Assembly: GCA_031628995.1 (NCBI GenBank)
Contig: JAVLUO010000002.1
Location: forward strand, 124,001-188,000
DNA: 64,000 nucleotides
Direction: 5' to 3'
DNA from: Bacillota bacterium LX-D
GTDB lineage: Bacteria > Bacillota > DUOV01 > Zhaonellaceae
The notes beneath the pieces were generated by a model that saw nothing but the letters and a program-made list of their open reading frames with translations, made no database searches and was not told where the DNA came from. The translations under genes were made by a program, and so were the position numbers. Of this stretch, positions 52,709-60,037 are shown one piece after another. Numbering within the stretch: the first letter of the stretch is position 1; every line of letters starts with the position of its first letter.

Positions 52709-52735
52709 TAAAGCTATGGCAGATTTATCCGATAT
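52709..52735 (+). promoter_or_regulatory. Sigma-D (sigma-28) promoter of flagellin
   Basis: TAAA (52709-52712), exactly 15 bases, TCCGATAT (52728-52735). The transcript would have a leader of about 90 bases. Confidence 0.85.
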
Positions 52736-52795
52736 AGATAACAGAACAACTTCATGGCCATGAGTTGAACTGGAATCATAAGTATTTTATAAAAA

Positions 52796-52830
52796 GGCAA
52801 GGATGCCAAAACAAAATCAAGGAGGAAGAA
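52796..52830 (+). promoter_or_regulatory. Predicted CsrA-binding hairpin and Shine-Dalgarno in the flagellin leader
   Basis: GGCA-AGGA-TGCC (52796-52807) forms a four-base-pair stem presenting AGGA in the loop, the form CsrA prefers. The Shine-Dalgarno AAGGAGGA (52819-52826) provides a second GGA about 20 bases downstream. Two-site binding that covers the ribosome site is the known mechanism for Bacillus hag. CsrA and FliW are encoded 11 kb upstream. Confidence 0.65.
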
Positions 52831-52833
52831 AAA

Positions 52834-54738
52834 ATGAGAATTAACCATAATATTTCTGCTTTAAACACTTATCGTCAGTTGAGTGCTAACGGTACAAACA
52901 CTCAGAAGTCACTAGAGAAATTATCTTCGGGTCTTCGTATCAACCGTGCAGGAGATGACGCAGCAGGCCTTGCTATTTCCGAAAAAATGCGCGGACAGAT
53001 CCGTGGGTTAGAAATGGCATCGAAGAACGCGCAAGACGGTATTTCTCTGATTCAAACTGCTGAAGGTGCATTGAACGAAGTACACTCTATCCTTCAACGT
53101 ATGCGCGAGTTGGCTGTTCAAGCATCGAACGATACCGCCACTGACTCCGACCGTGCTGAACTTCAAAAAGAAGTTGCACAGTTGAAGGAAGAAATTGATC
53201 GAATTTCTAATACTACCGAATTTAACACAAAGAAACTACTGGATGGTAGCCTTGAGAAAGCCAAGGTAGCACAAGGTACAAAATTACAATCGGTTGAACT
53301 TACTGTTGGTGCAACAATTACTGCTGCTAACTCCACAAGTTATGATGCAATTACTATCGATGACACAAATGATGAAATTACCTTGACGGTTGGTGGATCT
53401 ACAACAACTGTTAAAATTGCCCAAGGTACTTGGTCTAAAAACGAATTTGCAACGGCAGTTCAAAATGCGATTCAAAGCGCAGGTGGAGACGCAGCAACTA
53501 TTTCTGTATCAGTTAACGGAAGTGATCAGTTAAAATTTGTGTCAGACGGTTCTGGTAGTGGTAATGTTGTTATCCTCTCTTCCTCAGAAGCAGGAAAAAT
53601 CATGGGCTTGGCAACTACTGATGTAACAGTAGATACCACAGGTACTACAGCCCAAGCGGCAACTGATGCCTTGGCTGTAAACGCAAATGCTCTTACGATT
53701 ACCGATGGTACTAATGATACATTAACAATCACTTTAGGTAATGGTATCGCACAAACTATTGACCTTACTGCGACTACAAATGAGTATTCCACTAAGCAAA
53801 TAGTTGATCTAATTAATACAGCTATCCAAGGTAACTCTGCTTTAAAAGATAAAGTTACGGCGGCTCTAGACAGTAACGGAAATGTTGTTTTGGGTTCAAA
53901 GGGTGGTCTAGCTATCACTGTTACCAACACCAGCTTGAGCGATGATTTAGGACTGACAAACGGTTCTGCGGTAACCGTAAGTAACACAGCAACCACTCTT
54001 TTGACTAACCTGCAAGACAAAGATGGAAACAGTTTCGGTTTGAAGGTTGGCGACCAAATTAAAATTAGTGGTAACATCAATGGAACAGCCATTACTACGA
54101 ATAACACTCTTACCATCGCCGCTGACACTGATGTGTCTGACTTGATGGCTCAAATTGAAACGGCGTTTGGTCTTGATCCAGGATCGGTTACATTGGATTC
54201 GAAAGGCCAAATTCAAATTGTAGGTAAAGATGGTACTGCAAATGCACTATCAAACATTAAATTATCTGTAGATGGTAGAGCATTATTCAACAATAAAATG
54301 AGTTCCATGGAAGAAACCCAGGAAGCACAAGATGCGAATACGGATGCTTCGCTCTCCATGCATATTGGAGCTAGTGAAGGACAAACCATGAAAATTGATA
54401 TTAATGAGATGAGTGTCCGTTCCCTCGCTCTTGAATCTGTTGATGTTTCTACCCAACAAGGTGCTGAAACAGCAATCACTGTTGTAAATAATGCTCTTGA
54501 AAAAGTATCTACTGAGCGTTCTAAACTTGGTGCTTTCCAAAACCGTCTGGAGCACACCATCAACAACCTCGGTACTTCCGCTGAGAACCTGACTGCAGCT
54601 GAGTCTCGTATCCGTGACGTAGATATGGCAAAGGAAATGATGGAATTCACCAAGAACAACATCCTGACTCAAGCCGCCCAAGCAATGTTAGCGCAAGCCA
54701 ATCAGCAGCCTCAGGGCGTACTGCAACTGCTCCGTTAA
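52834..54738 (+). CDS. hag: Flagellin (filament protein, Hag/FliC)
   Basis: Main filament subunit, 634 residues, larger than the minimal form of about 270. Residues 1-145 are the conserved D0/D1 start ([60 protein letters not shown]); the last 100 residues are the D1/D0 end ([40 protein letters not shown]). The middle, about 150-520, is a threonine- and asparagine-rich variable outer region with flagellin-insert-like beta units. Codon use at both ends is markedly biased to CGT, ATC and CTG compared with neighbours, as expected of a very highly expressed gene. The ATG at 52834 follows AAGGAGGA. Confidence 0.97.
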   Translation: MRINHNISALNTYRQLSANGTNTQKSLEKLSSGLRINRAGDDAAGLAISEKMRGQIRGLEMASKNAQDGISLIQTAEGALNEVHSILQRMRELAVQASNDTATDSDRAELQKEVAQLKEEIDRISNTTEFNTKKLLDGSLEKAKVAQGTKLQSVELTVGATITAANSTSYDAITIDDTNDEITLTVGGSTTTVKIAQGTWSKNEFATAVQNAIQSAGGDAATISVSVNGSDQLKFVSDGSGSGNVVILSSSEAGKIMGLATTDVTVDTTGTTAQAATDALAVNANALTITDGTNDTLTITLGNGIAQTIDLTATTNEYSTKQIVDLINTAIQGNSALKDKVTAALDSNGNVVLGSKGGLAITVTNTSLSDDLGLTNGSAVTVSNTATTLLTNLQDKDGNSFGLKVGDQIKISGNINGTAITTNNTLTIAADTDVSDLMAQIETAFGLDPGSVTLDSKGQIQIVGKDGTANALSNIKLSVDGRALFNNKMSSMEETQEAQDANTDASLSMHIGASEGQTMKIDINEMSVRSLALESVDVSTQQGAETAITVVNNALEKVSTERSKLGAFQNRLEHTINNLGTSAENLTAAESRIRDVDMAKEMMEFTKNNILTQAAQAMLAQANQQPQGVLQLLR

Positions 54739-54751
54739 TTCCAGTCAAACA

Positions 54752-54785
54752 AAGAGAGACCTTAGGATTCCTAGGGTCTCTTTTT
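54752..54785 (+). terminator. Terminator of flagellin
   Basis: AGAGACCTTAGG pairs with CCTAGGGTCTCT (12 bp, one G-T pair, three-base loop), followed by five T. A very strong stem, fitting an abundant transcript. Confidence 0.92.
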
Positions 54786-54922
54786 CATGCCCCCACCGCT
54801 TCTACTGTCGCTGTAGGTTGGCGATATGGTGTTTTATTCTTCATGATACTGAAAACGATGCTAACCAATCTTCTAGCTACGGGGAGTACCAAAGGGACGG
54901 TTCCTTTGGCCTGGTTGGAAAT
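54785..54922 (-). pseudogene. C-terminal remnant of an IS110-family-like transposase
   Basis: On the minus strand an open fragment of 45 codons ends at TGA (54787-54785). It contains VPLVLPVARRLVSIVFSIMK and then NKTPYRQPTATVEAVGA, which closely resembles the C-terminal tail of IS110/IS116/IS902-type transposases (pattern VALVAVARKLL..I..MLK..PY). A stop codon (54925-54923) and no start precede it; no other transposase part or IS ends are seen. It lies directly against the flagellin terminator. Confidence 0.6.
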
Positions 54923-54984
54923 CTATTTAGATTGAAAAAAGAAGGCAAACAGGGCTTACTCTTGGGATTTAGGGGGTTATAAGC

Positions 54985-55212
54985 ATGTTCGATGAAGGAT
55001 TTCTACAAACTGAACTTAAATGGGTAAAGTATAAGATGCAAATTTTAGATATGATAGAAGGCAAACTACAAGAAATTAAAGCTTTGGCTGAGCAAGTTGC
55101 GAGTAATGAACTTGTTCGTGAAGAAATTGAGAATATTCAGGCTCGTGTTAATAAGTTAATTAGCGAAATTAAAATGCTGGAACAGTGTAATACGTTTACT
55201 AATATTAACTAA
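54985..55212 (+). CDS. Small coiled-coil protein of unknown function
   Basis: 75 residues, predicted almost wholly helical: ELKWVKYKMQILDMIEGKL then EIENIQARVNKLISEIKMLE with heptad-like hydrophobics. The ATG at 54985 follows AGGGGG. I do not recognise a family. Its place between flagellin and flaG, in the same direction, suggests a motility-linked role such as a chaperone or anti-factor, but this is inference only. Confidence 0.6.
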   Translation: MFDEGFLQTELKWVKYKMQILDMIEGKLQEIKALAEQVASNELVREEIENIQARVNKLISEIKMLEQCNTFTNIN

Positions 55213-55248
55213 ATAACCAAAATTGCAAAAAACAAAGGGAAAACCAGG

Positions 55249-55272
55249 TCAGCCGATGAGGCTGTTTTTTTA
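55249..55272 (+). terminator. Terminator after the small coiled-coil gene
   Basis: CAGCC-GATGA-GGCTG followed by seven T. A short but GC-rich stem. Confidence 0.7.
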
Positions 55273-55294
55273 TTAAAAAATTTTTCTCTAGCTC

Positions 55295-55322
55295 TAAATA
55301 TTCAACAGTTAAATGACGATAT
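55295..55322 (+). promoter_or_regulatory. Likely sigma-D promoter of the flaG-fliD-fliS operon
   Basis: TAAA (55295-55298), 16 bases, GACGATAT (55315-55322). One base longer than the flgM and flagellin promoters and weaker at the start of the -10, but placed 36 bases before flaG. Confidence 0.6.
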
Positions 55323-55357
55323 AACTAATAGGCTATTAATGATTTGGTGGTGATTTC

Positions 55358-55726
55358 ATGCAACTGGAGGGTATGTTATCGATTAGAAACAGCGTGAACA
55401 GCATGGGTCAGGCAGATAGCAGCCTTAATATTAGCTTGAATTTGAATGTTCAAAATGTTGATGGTGGTAATAATGTCGGACTGGAAAATAAGGAAAGTCA
55501 AGAAGAAAAAAATTGTTTTAAACTTTTTCAAAAGAATGACGATAAGTTTAATGTAAAATATACTAACTTAAAGTTCTCAATCCATGAAAAAACTCACGAA
55601 GTTATGGTTAAGGTGGTTGACCAGAAATCCGGCGAAATAATACGGGAGATACCTCCGGAAAAGCTCTTAGATGCCCTTGCTGCCATGTGGGAGTTTACGG
55701 GAATTTTAATCGATAAAAAAGCATGA
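55358..55726 (+). CDS. flaG: Flagellar protein FlaG
   Basis: FlaG-family protein thought to influence filament length or assembly. 122 residues: an asparagine-rich, variable start and the conserved end LKFSIHEKTHEVMVKVVDQK followed by SGEIIREIPPEKLLDALAAM. The IREIPPE motif is diagnostic. The ATG at 55358 follows GGTGGTGA. Starts the operon with fliD ten bases behind its stop. Confidence 0.9.
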   Translation: MQLEGMLSIRNSVNSMGQADSSLNISLNLNVQNVDGGNNVGLENKESQEEKNCFKLFQKNDDKFNVKYTNLKFSIHEKTHEVMVKVVDQKSGEIIREIPPEKLLDALAAMWEFTGILIDKKA

Positions 55727-55736
55727 GGTGATAGAA

Positions 55737-57263
55737 ATGGTTACTAGTTTGACTAGTTCTAGTAGTTCGCGGATAGTTGGTTTGGCTTCGGGCATGGATA
55801 TTGACCAAATGGTCAGTGACTTAATGAAAGCTGCCCGCAAACCCTTAGACAAACTATATCAAGAAAAAACTTTAAAGGAATGGAAAAAAGAAGATTACCG
55901 GACTATGAACACTCAACTGCTTGCTTTAAGGACAGAAGCAAGCAATATGCGCCTTCAGGGTACCTATTTAGCCCGGAAAGCCAGCAGCAGTGATGAAAGT
56001 GTGGTTACTGCCACTAGTGCAAATAATGCAACAACTGCAACCTATTCAATTAAAATAACTAATTTGGCAACATCTACTATAGTTCAATCAAGTTCTGATA
56101 TTAGTAACATTGATCCAACAAAGAAAATTTCTGAAATTTTTACTGATGTTACAGGAGAATTTTCTTTTTCTATTAATGGTCAGGAATTTACTGTTGACCC
56201 AGCAAATAAAACCCTAAACAGTTTTCTGAACGAAATATCTTCGAATAGTAAAGCAGGAGTAACGGCTTTTTTTGCTTCTTCAGGGACAAATCAAGGCAAA
56301 ATTGTTCTTATGTCCAAAAGTACAGGATCAACAAGCAGCATTAATCTGGTTGATAGTACGAATAGTTTTTTAACAGGAAAATTAGGCCTTAATACAACGA
56401 CTCCCGGTTCTGATGCTACAGTTACCATTAATGGTATCGAAACTAAGCAAAGCTCCAATATTTTTACGATTAATGGAACCACCTTTACTTTAAAAGGGAA
56501 ACTGGATACTGTTTCTACTGTTTCCGTAGTCCAGGACAGCGATGCTATTTATAATTCCATTAAAAGTTTTGTAGATAAATATAACGATGTCATTGATAAA
56601 TTAAATACTGAAGTGCGGGAAAAAAGATATCGTGATTATGCTCCTCTGACCAGTGAACAAAAAGAGGATATGAAAGACGAGGAAATTAAGTTGTGGGAAG
56701 AGAAAGCAAAAAGTGGTATGCTCCGTAGTGATCCCATTTTGACCAATTGTATCAATAAAATGCGTTTTAACTGGTCGCAAACTGTTTCTTTTACTGGAGT
56801 TAATGCAGACTATAACCAAATGAGTGAATTTGGCATTAATACAGGATCCTATGTTGATGAAGATGGTAACGTTACCCTAGGCGAAGAAGGCAAACTGATA
56901 ATTGATGAAGCCAAATTAAAAAAGGCCATAAACGAGCATCCACAAGAAGTTATAGATTTTTTTACCAAAACAAGCGATACAGATAATGAAAGTGAAATGG
57001 GCGTAGCCCAAAGGTTGTACCGTACTTTAAACACTGCTATTAACGATATAATTGACCAAGCGGGCATCAGTAATTCTCTTTCGCAGTATGACAATAGTTA
57101 TCTGGCTAAAGCAATTGAAGACCTGGATGAGAGAATTGATGCTAAAACGGAAAGTTTAAATGACCTGGAAGATTATTATTACAGTAAATTCACTGCCATG
57201 GAAACTGCTATCCAAAAATACAATACCCAGTCGGCATGGCTTTCCCAACAGTTTTCTAGTTAA
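55737..57263 (+). CDS. fliD: Flagellar filament cap protein FliD (HAP2)
   Basis: Forms the pentameric cap under which flagellin folds. 508 residues. The N-terminus SRIVGLASGMDIDQMVSDLM and KEWKKEDYRTMNTQLLALRT are family signatures; the C-terminus LDERIDAKTESLNDLEDYYYSKFTAMETAI is the conserved coiled coil. The ATG at 55737 follows GAGGTGATAG; a GTG nine bases earlier is part of that site. Confidence 0.95.
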   Translation: MVTSLTSSSSSRIVGLASGMDIDQMVSDLMKAARKPLDKLYQEKTLKEWKKEDYRTMNTQLLALRTEASNMRLQGTYLARKASSSDESVVTATSANNATTATYSIKITNLATSTIVQSSSDISNIDPTKKISEIFTDVTGEFSFSINGQEFTVDPANKTLNSFLNEISSNSKAGVTAFFASSGTNQGKIVLMSKSTGSTSSINLVDSTNSFLTGKLGLNTTTPGSDATVTINGIETKQSSNIFTINGTTFTLKGKLDTVSTVSVVQDSDAIYNSIKSFVDKYNDVIDKLNTEVREKRYRDYAPLTSEQKEDMKDEEIKLWEEKAKSGMLRSDPILTNCINKMRFNWSQTVSFTGVNADYNQMSEFGINTGSYVDEDGNVTLGEEGKLIIDEAKLKKAINEHPQEVIDFFTKTSDTDNESEMGVAQRLYRTLNTAINDIIDQAGISNSLSQYDNSYLAKAIEDLDERIDAKTESLNDLEDYYYSKFTAMETAIQKYNTQSAWLSQQFSS

Positions 57264-57272
57264 GGGCTAGCT

Positions 57273-57638
57273 ATGAATACTACTTTAGAAAAGAAGATAA
57301 TGTTGCTGCAGGAATTTAAAGATTGCACAGCTAAACAAATTGATCTCCTTGAACAAGATTTGCCGGATGAAGCTATAGGGTTATTTACTGCCAAAGAAGA
57401 GCTTATCCAGAAGATAGATGTCCTTGAACTTTCTGTAGATGAAAAATTAAACCCTAATCTGGAATGTATAGGAAAGGAGATTACCTGTTTAAATGCAACT
57501 TTGGGTGAAAAGCTACAGACAGCCAAAAAACAGCTAGTTTCAAAACTAAAAACAATTCATCAACAAAAGAAAAGCCATAATGTTTATACTAAATATTTTA
57601 CCCAAACAGAAGGGGCTTTTTTAGACCGGAAGAAATAA
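57273..57638 (+). CDS. FliT/FlgN-like helical protein, probable flagellar export chaperone
   Basis: 121 residues, helical throughout (MNTTLEKKIMLLQEFKDCTA, LYELLEQ-like repeats in KQIDLLEQDLPDEAIGLFTA). Sequence identity to FliT cannot be claimed by eye; the assignment rests on size, helicity and its place between fliD and fliS, where the FliD chaperone normally lies. The start has only a weak ribosome site (AAGGGCTAG). Confidence 0.6.
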   Translation: MNTTLEKKIMLLQEFKDCTAKQIDLLEQDLPDEAIGLFTAKEELIQKIDVLELSVDEKLNPNLECIGKEITCLNATLGEKLQTAKKQLVSKLKTIHQQKKSHNVYTKYFTQTEGAFLDRKK

Positions 57639-57658
57639 GCTAAAGGGGTTGAATAGCC

Positions 57659-58030
57659 ATGTTGACGAAAATTCCTGGCATCGACCCGGTGATACTTAAT
57701 AACATCAAAGAAAGAACCCAAAGAGAAAAGGTACAGGATACTAAAAATTTAAAAATTGCTGAACGGGATTCACAAGGCAAAGGCCGTCAATGGAAAAAAG
57801 AAGGCAGTCAAAAGGAACTAGAAGAATATCTAGAGGAAGTTAATGAAGAATTAGCTAAAGTTAACCAGCCGATTCGCCTAGAAGTAATCATTGAGGATGG
57901 GAGACACTGGATTGCCATTAAAGAGGCTGAGACTAATAAGGTTTTGCAAAGATTGTCTCCACGCAGTGCAAGTTCTATTCTCGGTCGAGCCTTAACCCGC
58001 ACGGGATATTTACTGGACAACAAAGTTTAA
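57659..58030 (+). CDS. Second, divergent FlaG-like protein
   Basis: 123 residues. The first half is charged and variable. The second half lines up with FlaG encoded 2.3 kb upstream: IRLEVIIEDGRHWIAIKEAE corresponds to LKFSIHEKTHEVMVKVVDQK, KVLQRLSP to EIIREIPP, and both end in TG-(Y/I)-L-(L/I)-D-x-K. The otherwise conserved IPPE is replaced by LSPR. This looks like an ancient duplicate. Role unknown; it could modulate cap or filament assembly. In the fliD-fliS operon. Confidence 0.65.
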   Translation: MLTKIPGIDPVILNNIKERTQREKVQDTKNLKIAERDSQGKGRQWKKEGSQKELEEYLEEVNEELAKVNQPIRLEVIIEDGRHWIAIKEAETNKVLQRLSPRSASSILGRALTRTGYLLDNKV

Positions 58031-58043
58031 AGGAGGGGAGCAG

Positions 58044-58457
58044 ATGAATTCGGTTCAGGCCTATCAAACATATCAGAAAAATCAGGTTACAACAGTATCA
58101 TCGGAAAAATTAGTTACTATGCTCTATGATGGTGCATTGCGGTTTATTCTCCAGGCTAAGGAAGGGATAGCAGCAAAGGATTTAGAAAAAGCCAATACCA
58201 ATTTTCTTAAAGCCCAAAGAATTATAGCTGAACTCATGTCCAATTTGGATATGGAAGTTGGCGAAATATCCACCAATTTGTTTTCCTTATATCAATATAT
58301 GTACGAAAGACTTATGGAGGCAAACTTAAAGAAAGATAGTGCAGTTGCCGGCGAAGTTTATGAACTGCTCATCGACTTGCGCAACACTTGGGTGGAGGCG
58401 GTAAAAAGCTTAAACAGTAAAGCGCCGGCTGCACAAAACGACAAATTGACAAAGTAA
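58044..58457 (+). CDS. fliS: Flagellin export chaperone FliS
   Basis: Binds the flagellin C-terminus and prevents premature polymerisation. 137 residues: NSVQAYQTYQKNQVTTVSSE, then KLVTMLYDGALRFI and NLFSLYQYMYERLMEANL, all family signatures. The ATG at 58044 follows AAAGGAGGGGAG. Last gene of the flaG operon. Confidence 0.95.
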   Translation: MNSVQAYQTYQKNQVTTVSSEKLVTMLYDGALRFILQAKEGIAAKDLEKANTNFLKAQRIIAELMSNLDMEVGEISTNLFSLYQYMYERLMEANLKKDSAVAGEVYELLIDLRNTWVEAVKSLNSKAPAAQNDKLTK

Positions 58458-58540
58458 CCTTAAATTTCTAAAATTTCTAAGTATGGAAAAAACAGCTTTT
58501 GAAACTGAAGATAAATTTTTATTAGCTCCCATGTATTATG

Positions 58541-58615
58541 GAGCGGGACTTGTTTCGCTCACCCGCCGGTGGCTTTGCCAAAGGTCAACCTGCGTGCGGG
58601 CTTGTCCGGAGCGAA
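58541..58615. repeat. GC-rich folded element in the AT-rich gap before flgB
   Basis: About 75 bases with high GC content inside a 363-base gap (58458-58820) of very AT-rich DNA. Arms: GAGCG (58541-58545)/CGCTC (58556-58560), CCCGC (58562-58566)/GCGGG (58596-58600), with TGGC-TTT-GCCA (58570-58580) inside the second. The remaining gap shows no gene and no clear flgB promoter. It may be a small mobile palindromic repeat or a structured RNA; a 67-codon frame across it looks spurious. Confidence 0.5.
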
Positions 58616-58648
58616 ATAATATCTGCGAGCTTTATTTACAAATAAAAG

Positions 58649-58672
58649 AGTGGTTTAAACTGCTTTTTTTTT
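58649..58672 (+). terminator. Terminator before the flgB operon
   Basis: AGTGGT-TTAA-ACTGCT with two G-T pairs followed by a run of nine T. It may end the fliS transcript or a small RNA from 58541. Confidence 0.6.
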
Positions 58673-58820
58673 ATACTTTTTATTAATATCGAAAATGAAA
58701 TTATTAACAACTTAAAGACTAAAAAGTTTGTCAAAAAAAAGGAATTGTAAATTTTTTGTTGAATATTTCCTTTATAAGGAAAAGTGCAAATAAGTGCAAT
58801 TTTCACAAGAGGTGTAAAAA

Positions 58821-59231
58821 ATGAAGATTTTTTCTAGCCCAGTGCTAACCGCTTTAGAAAAAGCTTTGGATGCTGCCGCTTTAAGAGAGAGCACTATTGC
58901 TAATAATGTGGCGAATGTAAATACCCCTGGCTTTAAACGTTCTTATGTTAATTTTGAAGAAGCTTTGCAGAAATCTTTAAACCCCAAAAGTAATTTTACT
59001 TTAGCTGCCGATGAGCAAGGCCATCTTCAGGCAGCTGAAAATCTGGAAACTTTACAGCCGGAGGTGGCTACTGATTATAGCACTTCCATGCGTCAGGATG
59101 GAAATAACGTAGACATTGATTCCGAAATGGTTCAGGCTGCTATGAATATGATTAATTATAATTTTGCTGCCGCTAAAGCTAGTAGTAAACTAAGTATTTT
59201 AAGCTACGTCATTAGTGGGGGGAATAGATAA
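58821..59231 (+). CDS. flgB: Flagellar basal-body rod protein FlgB
   Basis: Proximal rod component. 136 residues. LEKALDAAALRESTIANNVANVNTPGFKRS carries the rod-family signature (NVANVNTPGFKR), and the end DIDSEMVQAAMNMINYNFA is typical. The ATG at 58821 follows AAGAGGTG. First gene of flgB-flgC-fliE-fliF-fliG-fliH-fliI, the classic order of the Firmicute fla/che operon. Confidence 0.95.
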   Translation: MKIFSSPVLTALEKALDAAALRESTIANNVANVNTPGFKRSYVNFEEALQKSLNPKSNFTLAADEQGHLQAAENLETLQPEVATDYSTSMRQDGNNVDIDSEMVQAAMNMINYNFAAAKASSKLSILSYVISGGNR

Positions 59232-59233
59232 AT

Positions 59234-59656
59234 ATGCGTTTCTTTGATTCTTTAGCAATTAGTGCTACGGGACTAAGTGCTGAAAGACTGCGGATGGATT
59301 TAATATCTTCTAACATTGCCAATGTGAACACAACTCGGACAGCTGAAGGAGGAACTTATAAGAGAGAAGTGGCTGTTTTTGCGGAAAAATTGGATCAAGC
59401 TCTCCAAAGTCAAGGAAAACCTAAGGGGCAAGGTGTGGAAGTCGTAGGTATAGTCCAAGATAATAGCCCGGATAAACTGGTTTATGATCCCTCCCACCCC
59501 GATGCGGACAGTAATGGTTATGTCCATTATCCCAATATCAACATTGTCAGCGAAATGGTGGACATGATTACGGCAACTAGATCCTACGAAGCTAATTTGA
59601 CCATTTTAAACGCTGGAAAGAGTATGGCTCAAAAAGCCTTAGAAATAGGTAAGTAA
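59234..59656 (+). CDS. flgC: Flagellar basal-body rod protein FlgC
   Basis: Proximal rod component. 140 residues. SGLSAERLRMDLISSNIANV-like start (ATGLSAERLRMDLISSNIAN then VNTTRT), GVEVVGIVQDNSPDKLVYDP, and the C-terminal SEMVDMITATRSYEANLTIL. The ATG is two bases after the flgB stop, with GTGGGGGG as ribosome site. Confidence 0.95.
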   Translation: MRFFDSLAISATGLSAERLRMDLISSNIANVNTTRTAEGGTYKREVAVFAEKLDQALQSQGKPKGQGVEVVGIVQDNSPDKLVYDPSHPDADSNGYVHYPNINIVSEMVDMITATRSYEANLTILNAGKSMAQKALEIGK

Positions 59657-59673
59657 TAAGGAGAAATTTAAAA

Positions 59674-59976
59674 ATGAAAGTTTCATTGTTAGCACCAAAA
59701 CCGCAATTATTGCATAATAAGGAAATAGGAGGAAATAAAGAAAAGCAAAGTAGTAAACTTAATTTTGCCCAGGTTTTACAGGATAAGTTAAACGAAGTAA
59801 ATGAGCTGCAGCTGGAAGCTGATAATTTGACACAGCAGTATTTAACAGGCGGTCCGGTAGAACTGCACAATGTAATGCTGGCTGGGGAAAAAGCAACTCT
59901 AGCACTGCAGCTAACGGTACAAGTTAGAAATAAAATAGTAGATGCTTATCAAGAAATCTCTAGAATGCAGATTTAA
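59674..59976 (+). CDS. fliE: Flagellar hook-basal body complex protein FliE
   Basis: Joins the MS ring to the rod. 100 residues with the family pattern NFAQVLQDKLNEVNELQLEA, GGPVELHNVMLAGEKATLAL, and LTVQVRNKIVDAYQEISRMQ. Ribosome site AAGGAG. Confidence 0.94.
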   Translation: MKVSLLAPKPQLLHNKEIGGNKEKQSSKLNFAQVLQDKLNEVNELQLEADNLTQQYLTGGPVELHNVMLAGEKATLALQLTVQVRNKIVDAYQEISRMQI

Positions 59977-60037
59977 TTTAGGGAATTATTATGTTTAAGA
60001 GTCTTGCTGCTAATTAAAATAGAGTTGGTGTCTATAC

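Noticed and set aside
53526-54128. 200-codon minus-strand frame opposite the flagellin middle region
   Set aside because: The flagellin frame is certain and the opposite frame is the expected shadow of its GCx/ACx-rich codons.
54891-54911. CCAAAGGGA/TTCCTTTGG as a dispersed palindromic repeat
   Set aside because: On the minus strand it is part of the transposase-like coding remnant, which explains the sequence more simply.
55242-55268. Sigma-D-like match with GCCGATGA behind the small coiled-coil gene
   Set aside because: The bases belong to a terminator hairpin with seven T, and a better promoter match lies at 55295.
58483-58686. 67-codon frame with several cysteines before flgB
   Set aside because: It runs across the hairpin-rich element and a terminator; no ribosome site, and the cysteines come from GC-rich stem sequence.
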